Assembly (NCBI GenBank): GCA_035420085.1
Contig: DAOLUH010000018.1
Coordinates: 36,672-100,671, forward strand
Direction: 5' to 3'
DNA length: 64,000 nucleotides
Origin: DSWT01 sp035420085
Lineage (GTDB): Bacteria; Chloroflexota; Anaerolineae; B4-G1; SLSP01
Position numbers and translations under genes: made by a program. The notes beneath the pieces were generated by a model that saw only the letters and a program-made list of their open reading frames with translations, was not told the DNA's origin and searched no databases. Below are positions 26,427 to 35,104 of the stretch, one piece after another. Within the stretch, counting starts at the first letter, position 1; every line of letters starts with the position of its first letter.

Positions 26427-26461
26427 CCCTTGCGAAGGCGCAGGAGCGACCTTCGCAAGGG
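26427..26461. terminator. Bidirectional hairpin between convergent genes
   Basis: A perfect 12-bp stem (26,427-26,438 with 26,450-26,461) and 11-base loop fill the whole gap between two convergent stop codons. It shares the GCAAGGGTTAA edge with a repeat near 63,880-63,930, so it may be a member of a dispersed palindrome family used as a terminator. Confidence 0.7.
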
Positions 26462-27391
26462 TTAATCCTCGTCAAAGGCGAAGGTTGCGGCGATTTCTTG
26501 CATCAGGGTGGGAATAGCATCTGTCCCCACAGCGCGGATGCGCAGTACGTAGAGCCAATAATTTTTGCCCTGGATGACCCAGGCTGCGGCGGGACCACCT
26601 GCACTGCCAGGCCATTGTTCCTGGAAGTGAAAAGCCGTCCGTCCTTGCCACTTTGTCTCCTCGACGAGTTCCACTTCCGGCGGCGCTTCGGGATCGTGCG
26701 TGGCTTCCAGCATCACGATGGCGGTGTTGAAGAGCAGCGCCTCCGTGGGACCGGGCGCCCACCACAGCGCGATTTCCCCGTCCCCATACTGCCACACCCG
26801 CCCACCGGCATATTGATCGCCCTGCGTGATGACTTCGGTGAAAGCCACAGGCACGCGCAAGCTCACCCCGGCCGGCAGCGTATCCGTCAGGGCGCGGTAT
26901 TCGATGGGCGCTGGCTCGAAGGCCAGCATCCGCTCCCCGATGAGGTCGAACGTTGACTTCACCTCCACCACCAGCCACCAGTGTCCGGCCGGCGCATTCA
27001 ACGATAGCCGGAGCGGCGTCGTGGAAACGTAGCGGTTGCCGCTTTGCCGGACGAAATCGAAGGTGCTGTAGACCTGCGCCGTCGGATCGTAGACCTTTGC
27101 GCGGATGATGACGACCGGCGCGATGCCCGGCGGCGGTACGATGTCAACGACGACAGACGGCGGCTCCAGCGCCGAGACGCGCTCCGGCCATTTGATGCTG
27201 ACGCCGAGCGGCGGTACCGGCGTGGGCGTGGGAGGCAGCGTCGGCGTCCACGTGGGGATGGGCGTGGGGATAGCCGTCGGCGGCGCCGTGGCGGCAGGCG
27301 TTGGCGTGGCAGTCGGCGCAACCGGCGTCGCATCGCAGGCGGCCAACAGGATTAAAAGTATACACAACCCACAATAGCTTTGTCTCTTCAC
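26462..27391 (-). CDS. Lipoprotein with Thr/Pro-rich linker
   Basis: This 309-residue protein has a type II signal (LCILLILLAAC, lipobox Cys at about 19) and a Pro/Thr/Ala linker of about 40 residues (TPTPAATAPPTAIPTPIP type), a style common in Anaerolineae. A globular domain of unknown family follows. The C-terminal half (GGRVWQYGDGEIALWWAPGP, then LEATHDPEAPPEVELVEETKWQGRTAFHF) looks like an extracellular beta-rich domain. It is presumably anchored outside the membrane. No function can be assigned. Confidence 0.78.
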   Translation of the reverse strand: MKRQSYCGLCILLILLAACDATPVAPTATPTPAATAPPTAIPTPIPTWTPTLPPTPTPVPPLGVSIKWPERVSALEPPSVVVDIVPPPGIAPVVIIRAKVYDPTAQVYSTFDFVRQSGNRYVSTTPLRLSLNAPAGHWWLVVEVKSTFDLIGERMLAFEPAPIEYRALTDTLPAGVSLRVPVAFTEVITQGDQYAGGRVWQYGDGEIALWWAPGPTEALLFNTAIVMLEATHDPEAPPEVELVEETKWQGRTAFHFQEQWPGSAGGPAAAWVIQGKNYWLYVLRIRAVGTDAIPTLMQEIAATFAFDED

Positions 27392-27437
27392 AATACTGTC
27401 ATCCTCGCAAAAATCCGTGTCCCAAACGCTTCGCTCT

Positions 27438-27459
27438 GCGCCCCCGTCCCCGGGGGCGC
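27438..27459. repeat. GCGCCCCCG hairpin downstream of the DUF5107 gene
   Basis: GCGCCCCCG pairs with CGGGGGCGC across four bases. The same sequence in the opposite orientation occurs at 29,628-29,650, just upstream of the DUF5107 gene, so that gene is bracketed by the pair. Confidence 0.6.
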
Positions 27460-27520
27460 GGTGAGCGTGCGTCGAAGCCAGGCGGACGCGGTCAGAGACC
27501 GGCCCAAGCCAGGCTGTGTT

Positions 27521-29536
27521 TTACGACATGCGGAAATCCAATGCCGCCGGCACCGGGAACTCGCGTTGCACCCGCTCGCGGAGCGCGTCATCCAGCGGGA
27601 TGCCCTCTTCCGCGCTGATCCGCCGCGCGTGATAGTCGAGCCACAGGTGCGAGAGCGAGCGTTCGCCCTCGCGCAAATCGGCGACGACCAACGCCGTGTC
27701 GAAAAGCCGCGCCACGCGGTCGAAGTCGCCCACCGCCAACGCGGCCTGGCCTTCCAGAAGCCGAATGCGCCCCGCCGCGCGGAGTTCATCCGGCAGGATG
27801 TCGAGCAGGTCAAGCCATAGCTGCGGGCGTTCCATGGCGATGAGCTTCTGCCCACATTCCACCGCCAGGGGCAGCAGCGCCGGGCGCATCCGCAGCGCCG
27901 CCGCGTACAGTGCGGCGGCCTCGTCGAACTGCCCGTCTTCCCAGGCGAGCAGCGCCAGATTGCGCAGCGTCCACGGCGTCTGGACGGCCTGCAAGGAACG
28001 CTCCCACGCTGCGCGCGCCGCGTCGCGTTCACCGGCGACGTAACGCATCACGCCCAGGTGCAGCCACGCGGCCCAGTTCGCGCGACCGGCCTGCGCCGTC
28101 GCTTCGAGGTGCGCGCGCCATTCGGGTTGTGCCATATAGCCGAGGGGTTCGGCGTTGGGATCGAGATCGGGCAGCGCGCCGGCGTCGAGCAGCGCGAGCC
28201 ACGGCGACTGGGCTGCGGTGAGCGAGGCGTCATCGAAGAGCAGCGCCGCCGAGCAGAACGGGCGCTCTCCGGCAGCCTCACGGCGGCGGCGCTCCAACGC
28301 GCCCCAACCAGACCCGCGCTGAATAATGGCCTCCGGCGGCATGTCGGCGAATGTTGCGCTGTGCGCCAATTCATCATCCAATGCGTCACGGGCGATGAGG
28401 CGTTCTAGCCGCTCGGCGACGCTTTCGCGGGCGGCGGTCCAATCTGCCCCGTGCACAACAGCAGGATCGGCATCCAGCAAGCCGTAGGCTTCGAGCCACG
28501 TCCATTCGCTGTGAGCGGGCATCGGCAGATGCTCAAGCTGCGTCCGCGCCAACCCGGCCTGGATTTCGATGTAGGCGCGCCCCGGACGCGAGAGGAACGT
28601 CTGCCAGCGGCGACCGCCCGCGCCCATCCCCCAGAGGAAGAGCTTGCGCCCGCGCAATCGCGCCGTGGAGGTCTGGATCAGGCCGCGCCCCTCGCCATCC
28701 AGCGCGGTGATCCACGGGCGCTCTTCGTCAGGGATGTGGAAGAAGAAATCGCAGGCGCGGTGGATATGGGTCGGGTAGGTCACATCCGGCCCGTCGTCCA
28801 CGTTGGGGATGGCGACGCGGCGCAATCCGCTCTTGCCGTAGCCGAAGCTGTACGCCGAATCCGCCGGGACGAGGACGCGCGTGGCCGGCGTCTCCGGCAC
28901 AGCGATGTTCGACCACCAGTACATCGGCGTATCGTGATCGTGCGGATTGACGATGCGCACGCGCACGAAGAGCACCGGCGAGCCGTCGGGCAGGTAAGCA
29001 TCGATCTGGTACGGCACCTGGCGGATGCGTTCCCATTCGTACAGCCGCAGCACAGGCGTACCATCCGGCGTGGTGAGCCGCGCGGCGAAGAGCGGCGCGC
29101 AGGTGAAGGGCGTGTGCCCGGTCGTGCCGATGTTCCACTCCACGCCGCCGCTGAACCAGGCGTTGCGCAGCGCCAGATTTGCCGGTTGGAAGACGGGATT
29201 GGCGTCGAGCAGTTCCCGCCCGCTGGGTTTGTGAACAAGCGACCACAGCCGGCCGCCCAATTCGAGCAGGAACGTGGCGCGCAGGTGGTCGTTCTCCAAT
29301 ACAGCGACGCGAAAATCGCGGGGATGCAGGTCGCGCGTGTAACCATCCTGCATCGTGTAGGGCAGGATGTTGGGCACGCGCCCGTAGGCCATATTGCGCC
29401 GCATCTCGTCGGAGATGCCGGGGATGGGAGCGATTTGCGCGTGGATGTCACGCTCGCCAGTAAGCGGCGGCAGTGGGTTCTCCGGGCCGAGGTCAGCGGC
29501 GGGCAAGGTCAAGGTTTCGATGCGTAATTCACTCAT
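27521..29536 (-). CDS. DUF5107 domain protein with C-terminal TPR-like repeats
   Basis: The 671-residue product begins MSELRIETLTLPAADLG. Residues about 60-330 form the DUF5107 beta-sandwich region (LELGGRLWSLVHKPSGRELL, FSGGVEWNIGTTGHTPFTCAP), which resembles galactose-mutarotase-like folds. From about 380 the protein is helical, with alanine-rich TPR-like units (NWAAWLHLGVMRYVAGERDAA, WTLRNLALLAWEDGQFDEAA). DUF5107/TPR proteins sit in glycan-use loci, but their role is unknown. The start was chosen at 29,536, where AGAGG precedes it; longer readings run through hairpin DNA and are Arg-rich nonsense. Confidence 0.83.
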   Translation of the reverse strand: MSELRIETLTLPAADLGPENPLPPLTGERDIHAQIAPIPGISDEMRRNMAYGRVPNILPYTMQDGYTRDLHPRDFRVAVLENDHLRATFLLELGGRLWSLVHKPSGRELLDANPVFQPANLALRNAWFSGGVEWNIGTTGHTPFTCAPLFAARLTTPDGTPVLRLYEWERIRQVPYQIDAYLPDGSPVLFVRVRIVNPHDHDTPMYWWSNIAVPETPATRVLVPADSAYSFGYGKSGLRRVAIPNVDDGPDVTYPTHIHRACDFFFHIPDEERPWITALDGEGRGLIQTSTARLRGRKLFLWGMGAGGRRWQTFLSRPGRAYIEIQAGLARTQLEHLPMPAHSEWTWLEAYGLLDADPAVVHGADWTAARESVAERLERLIARDALDDELAHSATFADMPPEAIIQRGSGWGALERRRREAAGERPFCSAALLFDDASLTAAQSPWLALLDAGALPDLDPNAEPLGYMAQPEWRAHLEATAQAGRANWAAWLHLGVMRYVAGERDAARAAWERSLQAVQTPWTLRNLALLAWEDGQFDEAAALYAAALRMRPALLPLAVECGQKLIAMERPQLWLDLLDILPDELRAAGRIRLLEGQAALAVGDFDRVARLFDTALVVADLREGERSLSHLWLDYHARRISAEEGIPLDDALRERVQREFPVPAALDFRMS

Positions 29537-29627
29537 TGGATACCTCTTCTCAACGGATTTTTTTCCTATGCTCAGCGCGCCCATCCATCTTTCCGATGCT
29601 CGGCGCCGCCGTCCATTTTCTCTGCTC

Positions 29628-29698
29628 AGCGCCCCCGGGACGGGGGCGCTAAAGGCGCACGCCGGGCCACCATAGCCCGTTCCCGAGACGGGAACGGG
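29628..29698. repeat. Two adjacent perfect hairpins upstream of the DUF5107 gene
   Basis: AGCGCCCCCG/CGGGGGCGCT (29,628-29,650, loop GGA) and CCCGTTCCCG/CGGGAACGGG (29,676-29,698, loop AGA) are each 10-bp perfect stems with three-base loops. They lie between the aminoglycoside acetyltransferase-like gene end and the DUF5107 start, so they could end the upstream transcript or be REP-like elements. Confidence 0.6.
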
Positions 29699-29714
29699 AG
29701 CGAGCACGGTGTTG

Positions 29715-30560
29715 TTAATACGAGTGCGCGACCGAGTCCGGCAGCAGGCGTTGCGCAACGGGATCCCAATCCGACAGAACGGTTTCCGGCACGCGGCGCG
29801 GGCGGATCGGGCACGCGCTACACGGTGGATAGCCGGATATGCCGCGCGCCAGGATGTCGGCGATGACGGCGTAGCCATCGCGCAGGCGGTACAGGGTGAC
29901 GGTGCCGCTGCCGATCAACCCTTGCCGGTGGACGGCGCGTATCGCGGGGATATAGCGTCCCTGGTCGGTGAGCGGGCATACTTGCGCGCGCCAGCCCCAC
30001 GTGCGGCCCATCACCTGCCGCCCATCGGGCAAGCGGACAGGGTAGGCTTCGGTGCGCTGCCCCAGACATGGCGCGCCCGTCGCGGTTTCGACGGCGTGGT
30101 GGAAGGTGTTGCTGTAGTAATCCACACCAAGCAGCAGACAGTAACCGTCATCCTGGAGCAGTAGGCCAAGCGGCGATTCCGGCCCCATCGTCAGCGTGCG
30201 GTGGTGGAACTCGGTGTAGCGCCGGGCGTGCTGCCCCCACGCGGCGAAGGGATGCGTGGGATCGAGGCTGCGTTCGACGCCGGGCAGCCGCCAGAAATGA
30301 TCGGGGATCGCGCCGTTAATCGTCGGCGTGGCGCGAGGATCGTAGTAGCCGGGGCCGTCGTCCTCGAAAGGGACGCCGTGATTGAAGCTCGGCATCACCA
30401 ACGTGCCCTCCGGCGTGAGAACGTCCATCAGCGCGGCGACAACCGTGGCCGCGCCGCCCTCAACGTGGCCCAGGCTGCGCAACGAGGAATGGACCATCAG
30501 GCCCATCCCCGGCTGTACGCCGAGCGCGCGCAAACCCTGGATGATGTCAGCGCGCTGCAT
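29715..30560 (-). CDS. AAC(3)-family N-acetyltransferase-like protein
   Basis: This 281-residue protein shows the antibiotic acetyltransferase (AAC(3)) family pattern: GMGLMVHSSLRSLGHVEGGA, LTPEGTLVMPSFNHG, SLDPTHPFAAWG and LLLGVDYYSNTFHHAVE. The family acetylates aminoglycosides using acetyl-CoA, although several members (YokD-like) have no demonstrated drug substrate. AGGAG seven bases upstream fixes the ATG at 30,560 rather than a GTG at 30,578. C-terminal cysteines (PPCSACPI) are an extra feature. Whether it confers resistance is not visible. Confidence 0.83.
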   Translation of the reverse strand: MQRADIIQGLRALGVQPGMGLMVHSSLRSLGHVEGGAATVVAALMDVLTPEGTLVMPSFNHGVPFEDDGPGYYDPRATPTINGAIPDHFWRLPGVERSLDPTHPFAAWGQHARRYTEFHHRTLTMGPESPLGLLLQDDGYCLLLGVDYYSNTFHHAVETATGAPCLGQRTEAYPVRLPDGRQVMGRTWGWRAQVCPLTDQGRYIPAIRAVHRQGLIGSGTVTLYRLRDGYAVIADILARGISGYPPCSACPIRPRRVPETVLSDWDPVAQRLLPDSVAHSY

Positions 30561-30614
30561 GGCGCGCTCCTGATACACAGAAATTGTCTGTAGCGGTCAC
30601 TTTCGGTTTGCTCA

Positions 30615-31441
30615 TCACAGTCGCCTCATCTTGGTTTCATAGTCGCCCATTATACTATGTCCAGGAGGGTTTGCTGCTAATGCAGCGGAATCCCGTTTGC
30701 TCATATACTCTCGAAGAACTTCCCGGACTATTTGATATTCTTCTCGTCGAAACTGCATTTTGACCGTCTTCAAAAATGGCAGACGACAAGTTGTGTTGAG
30801 CGTCAATACCATCTCTGAGCGATTGTTTGCCCAACTATAATGAACTATTTTCCGCCATTTAACAAGTTGGCCTGTGGACGACATAATACCGTTTTCGCGG
30901 ATTTGAAATCGATCAAATGCTGTTGCAATGTTGTGGATCGCAATAGAAACACTGATAGCTGCGTAAAGGTAATCTTTCACATCGAGATTGTGATCGGCTA
31001 ACTCTAGATAACCTAAAAAAATCCATATCGGACTGAAAAACAACCTTTCGAGTCTGAGCTTACATTTTCCAATACTAACAAAGCCTCTTTTGGCGTCCGC
31101 TGTATCAAATACTAACGGCCGTGCAGTTATGAAATTGAATAATGACGATAAACTAAAGATCAATATTGTGAAAGCTAGAATGCTCATAATGCCCAGGAAG
31201 ACAATCCACAAAGCCTCACGAACATAGGGGGTATTGCGTAGAATCCTAACATAATCACAAAAATCAGGCCACTGAGTCCGAGAATAATCCATAAAGTCCG
31301 ACCGAAAGTTTCCAATGTGGCCTTCCAACCTGACTGGAATATGATGACTAAAAGAACGACCAGCCATAGGAATAATATCGGTGCTACACACAAAGCCGTC
31401 GCTAATATGCTAGAGGGAAGCAAGCCCATAATTTGCCTCAC
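30615..31441 (-). pseudogene. Frameshifted gene for a small membrane protein (DUF5673-like C-terminus)
   Basis: Two overlapping frames together make one plausible protein. The first (31,441-31,184) starts MRQIMGLLPSSI and supplies two membrane helices up to YAIPPM. The second (in frame from 31,391 to 30,615) supplies REALWIVFLGIMSILAFTILIF and a C-terminal domain with IRENGIMSSTGQLVKWRKI and WANNRSEMVLTL, resembling DUF5673. The switch lies at a run of five Gs (plus strand, 31,227-31,231); one more base would join the frames. It is either a real mutation or a homopolymer error. The region is AT-richer than its neighbours, suggesting acquisition. Confidence 0.6.
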
Positions 31442-32112
31442 TTTCTGTTTATAATCTCTGCCTCAAGCTCAACGACAAATGCCTTCATAAACGCCACACG
31501 CGGTTCCGCCATCCGCCGGGCGGTCGCGGTGTGGAGTTCGTCGATGAGGCTGATTTGCAGGTTGATCTGGTCCATAATCGTCGATCCTATGCCGAGACCC
31601 GCGTCGTGACGAGCGGTGAAGCCATCTGCCGATAGCCCCCACGTTTCGCCCTTGATGTGCTCCGGGTCGTATTCCGGCTTGAAGTACTTGGAGGTGAAGG
31701 CGCGCATCAGCCCCACTGCGCCGAGCGTGTCGAGGCTGTCTGCGTCGCGCAGGATGTAGCCGAGCGCGTCCCAATCGCCGTGGATGAGGCTGTGGTTGTG
31801 GATGGCTTTGGCGATGGCGGCAATTTCGTCTTCGGAAAATAGATGCTGCTCGCGCAGGAAGCGCGCCGCCATCTCCGCGCCGACCGGGCCATGCTGGTCG
31901 CGCGTCTCGACAGACGCCAGGCCGATGTCGTGCAGGAGCGCGGCGGCTTCGACGCGGTCGAGATCCGCGAAGCCTTCATCCCTGGCGATGGTCAGCGCGT
32001 TGCGCCGCACCCATTCTACGTGCTTGATGTCGTGCCCGATGCGTAAGTCAGGATTGACGACGGCGTCCATGGTCTTGCGGACGAAAGTTTCGATGCGCTG
32101 GAGTCTGTTCAT
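31438..32112 (-). CDS. HD-domain phosphohydrolase
   Basis: The 224-residue protein carries the HD-type metal site: His31, HDIG at 61-64 (His61-Asp62), AIHNHS (His105) and RDADSLDTLG (Asp123). It is close to small bacterial HD hydrolases that act on nucleotides or related phosphates. The gene runs on the minus strand and its stop overlaps the start of the frameshifted membrane protein by four bases. Substrate unknown. Confidence 0.9.
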   Translation of the reverse strand: MNRLQRIETFVRKTMDAVVNPDLRIGHDIKHVEWVRRNALTIARDEGFADLDRVEAAALLHDIGLASVETRDQHGPVGAEMAARFLREQHLFSEDEIAAIAKAIHNHSLIHGDWDALGYILRDADSLDTLGAVGLMRAFTSKYFKPEYDPEHIKGETWGLSADGFTARHDAGLGIGSTIMDQINLQISLIDELHTATARRMAEPRVAFMKAFVVELEAEIINRK

Positions 32113-32159
32113 AGATTTCCTATCATCGCCGGGTTTGCCCTTGCGGTTGCAGCGTTTTG

Positions 32160-32215
32160 TTGATTCTAAAACGTAAGTTTGCTATGTTTTACGTTTTTTA
32201 TGCGACTAACTTTAC
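32160..32215. repeat. CGTAAAA-type repeat at the end of the flippase-like gene
   Basis: Complementary units AAAACGTAAG and ATGTTTTACGTTTTT flank each other. The last codons and TAA stop of the membrane gene at 32,198 lie in this segment (minus strand GCGTAAAG, then TAAAAAACGTAAAAC), as seen for other family E repeats. Confidence 0.6.
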
Positions 32216-34753
32216 GCGTTCCTCAGTCAGCGATTCAGCTTCCGCACGCGCCGCCGCGTAGTTGGTGATGGGGAAGCGGTTGTGCAGCGGGCTGAAGCGC
32301 GCGCCCAGCTTCGTCGCGTGGTAGAACAGCCGCGCCAGCGGGCGCATAAAGCTGGAAAGGTTCGTCCCCCGGCCAAATTCGTTGAGCGTGTTGTCGTCCC
32401 ATCCCCCGAACAGACCGTACAGGAAGGCGTACACCGGGTACGAGAACAGCAGCCCGATCGCCAAAATCAGGATGCTGGTGATTTCATCTCCTTGCCAGAT
32501 TAGCCCCGTAAACCAGCGCAGCCAGAGGTAGTGCGCGGCCCCCGCCAATGCCGATGCGCCAATCGTCTGCCAAAAATAGAACCGCTGCGGGAAGCAGAAG
32601 CGATGATTGACGAAATACGCCGCGAAGATTTTGACAAGCAGCGTGACCAGCGGGACGTAAATCAGCGCGTTGACCTGCCAGCGTTCGATCAGGAGATAGG
32701 TGAGGGTGAAGCTGAGCGCGAGATCCAGCGCCGCGAAGAGCGTGAGCAGCCGCGTCTTGAGGCCGTACATCACCGCATCCGCCGTCCACGAGGCGAAGTT
32801 GAGCGAGCCGATGAGCAGCATCGGCACCACGTAGACCGCCGCGCGTTGAAAATCCCGCCCCGACGAGCCGATGATGAAGCGGTCGGCCACGGCCAGCAGG
32901 ATCGCGCAGATGAAGGCGCTCACGAAGCCGCCGTATTTGTACGTCATCGTGGCGTAATACTGGCCGAGGAGCTTGCGCCCGTTGGTGACGGATTCGGAGA
33001 TCGCCGGCAACACCGTCGCCGTGAGGGTTTGCAGGACGCTGAAGGCGTAGGGGAAGTTCCCCGCCATCCCCAGGTTGCCCAGAATTTCGTTCGTGTTGAT
33101 CAGCTTGGGCTGGATGACGGTGACGCTAAGCGACGAGCCGACGCCGCCAAAAATCCCCGCGAAGAACAGGAACACGCCGTACTTAAGCGATTGCACAGCG
33201 ATTTCCTTGTCAAAGTGCGCCATGAACAGCAGTTTAGCGTTGTAGCCGATGCGCCGGTAGAGCCACCAGCCAAACCAGAACGAGACGAACTCCATCACGT
33301 AGGCCGCCACGCCCAGCCCCAACAGCCCGCCCATCGCCGGGCCGAAGACCGGGTTGTGGCGTCCCCACCACACCATCAGGCTGATGACGACCGGCTGCAC
33401 CAGCATCGGGATCACCATCGTCATGGCGATGTCGAGGATCTGGTTGTAGTCGGCGCGCTGGTAGGCGGAGAGCGAGTCGGTGAAGACGCGGTAGAAGCCG
33501 GGGATTTGGATGAACGTGTGGGTGATGATGGACCAGATCAGCACGGCGTAAGCGGTGCCGGGCAAAAAGGTCGAGGCGAACGTCACCACGAGCGCCACCT
33601 GGAGCGCGCCGGTGAGCGCCTGCCACCAAACGTAAAACTGCGCGTACTGGATGGCGCGCCGGGGATTCTTGACACGGTACTCGGCGAAGTACTTCATGTG
33701 CGCCACACTCGTGCCCATGTCGAAGAAGCTCCACACCAGCGGGAACATCGCCGCCACGCGGCCCCACATCCCCATCGCCTGCGCCGAGGGCAGGATGTAC
33801 ACCGGCAGGATGAAGTTCTGGTAGGCAACCATCGGAATGAACAGCACCAGGCCCGACATCAACGCGAACATAAAGCCGCCCACCGAGCGGTGGAAGCCGA
33901 TCTGCTCCCAATCCGTGTTGGCCTCGCGGTGCATAAACTGCTCGCGTCCGGAGACCAGCGAATCGAGCAGTTCGGGATGCGCCTTACTGTAACGGCGAAC
34001 GAAGTAGAAGGTCGTCCAGGTCAACACGACCAGGATCGCCATAGCGATATAGAGGATGGTGCGCTCGCGCGCGTGGGGCAGCGGCGAGGCGGGATACGCG
34101 GCGAAGCTCTGCGGCGCGCGCCCCGCCGCGCGCGTGACGAGGTTGTAGAGCATGTAGTTGTAGTAGGGCCATTCCTGGATTTGCGGGTTCACGTCGTTGA
34201 GCAAAGGGGTGAAGACGTAGATTGTCCCCACGCCGAGCGTCGTTACGCCGAGCAGCATTTCGTCGTTTTCGTAGCTCATAACCAGCGGTTCGAGCGCGAT
34301 TCCACCGACGGCGATACGCTCGCGCACCTGCGGCGCGCTCGACCATAGCACATCATCCACCACGCCGTCAGCGGCGTCGCCGTCGGTATGGTCGCCGTCC
34401 ACAATGACTTTGAGGCTGATAGCGTCGTCGCGCGCTTCCAACGCTGGGGATGCGCCAAGCAGCGGCGTAAGTTGCTCCGGCGTGATGGCCGGCCCCATCA
34501 CCAACACCAGTCCCGCCCCCTCTCGGACGCGCGCAGCGATGCCGCCGGGATCGGGGATGACGCCGTTGAGCACAATGACGTCCGCTGCGGCGAGATCGGA
34601 GGTCAGATCGAATTTCGCCAATGCGAGCGCCGTCTTCACACTGCCATCCGCCCCGGCGTAATACACGGACAATGGCCCTTCATCTGCCAGCGCCGGCGCA
34701 ACTGAAATCAGTAGAAACAGACCAAGCGCCAGAACAATCGCAACTTTACGCAT
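32198..34753 (-). CDS. MOP/MATE-type flippase-like membrane protein with N-terminal extracytoplasmic domain
   Basis: This 851-residue protein has a signal peptide (VAIVLALGLFLLISVAPALA). A region outside the membrane follows (about 25-225) with Rossmann-like pieces (AADVIVLNGVIPD, REGAGLVLVMGPAITPEQL) that recall class I glutamine amidotransferase-like or BatA-style periplasmic domains. One helix comes at about 230-250. Then about 12-14 membrane helices (about 290-800) form a MOP-superfamily body (polysaccharide flippase or MurJ/MATE-like), with SVLQTLTATVLPAISES and MTYKYGGFVSAF. Standard flippases lack the N-terminal domain. It probably moves or senses a lipid-linked glycan. The C-terminal codons run into a repeat. 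Confidence 0.75.
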   Translation of the reverse strand: MRKVAIVLALGLFLLISVAPALADEGPLSVYYAGADGSVKTALALAKFDLTSDLAAADVIVLNGVIPDPGGIAARVREGAGLVLVMGPAITPEQLTPLLGASPALEARDDAISLKVIVDGDHTDGDAADGVVDDVLWSSAPQVRERIAVGGIALEPLVMSYENDEMLLGVTTLGVGTIYVFTPLLNDVNPQIQEWPYYNYMLYNLVTRAAGRAPQSFAAYPASPLPHARERTILYIAMAILVVLTWTTFYFVRRYSKAHPELLDSLVSGREQFMHREANTDWEQIGFHRSVGGFMFALMSGLVLFIPMVAYQNFILPVYILPSAQAMGMWGRVAAMFPLVWSFFDMGTSVAHMKYFAEYRVKNPRRAIQYAQFYVWWQALTGALQVALVVTFASTFLPGTAYAVLIWSIITHTFIQIPGFYRVFTDSLSAYQRADYNQILDIAMTMVIPMLVQPVVISLMVWWGRHNPVFGPAMGGLLGLGVAAYVMEFVSFWFGWWLYRRIGYNAKLLFMAHFDKEIAVQSLKYGVFLFFAGIFGGVGSSLSVTVIQPKLINTNEILGNLGMAGNFPYAFSVLQTLTATVLPAISESVTNGRKLLGQYYATMTYKYGGFVSAFICAILLAVADRFIIGSSGRDFQRAAVYVVPMLLIGSLNFASWTADAVMYGLKTRLLTLFAALDLALSFTLTYLLIERWQVNALIYVPLVTLLVKIFAAYFVNHRFCFPQRFYFWQTIGASALAGAAHYLWLRWFTGLIWQGDEITSILILAIGLLFSYPVYAFLYGLFGGWDDNTLNEFGRGTNLSSFMRPLARLFYHATKLGARFSPLHNRFPITNYAAARAEAESLTEERVKLVA

Positions 34754-34816
34754 CTTTATCCTTTTCTGTGAATGATGTTACAATTGTATACGATAAGACA
34801 AATCAGCAGAGTTAGC

Positions 34817-35104
34817 ATGTTGCAGTTACATACCATTCGCGTATATCTTGAACCGAATCCCAACGGTGTGTTTACTGTGACCAGTCCTGATGTACCCGGC
34901 CTGGTCACAGAAGGCAGCACGCCGGATGAAATCTGGCGCAATGTCCAGGAAGCACTCGATGCGCTCAAAGAAGCCTGGCAAATGGTAACAACATTCCCGA
35001 CTGGGGGCACAAGGATTTGGCTTTGGGTACTGTCCGCGCTGTCATTCGAGAGTTGGGGATTAGCCGTAATGACTTTGGCCCCATCAAGTAATTTCACGGT
35101 TTGA
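34817..35104 (+). pseudogene. Fused remnant of a HicB antitoxin and HicA toxin
   Basis: Residues 1-53 are HicB-like (VYLEPNPNGVFTVTSPDVPGLV, then EIWRNVQEALDALKEA). The antitoxin's C-terminal half is missing. From about 34,982 the reading continues as MVTTFP, typical of the HicA middle, and in a shifted frame ends GHKDLALGTVRAVIREL (about 35,007-35,091), the HicA C-terminal signature. A deletion has joined the two genes and a one-base shift breaks the toxin part. No intact toxin can be made. The 3' end meets the GH1 gene tail to tail. Confidence 0.75.

Noticed and set aside
32531..34348. A 605-codon open frame antisense to the flippase-like gene
   Set aside because: Composition is Arg/His/Glu-rich and lacks any family motif; it mirrors the codon bias of the real gene on the other strand.
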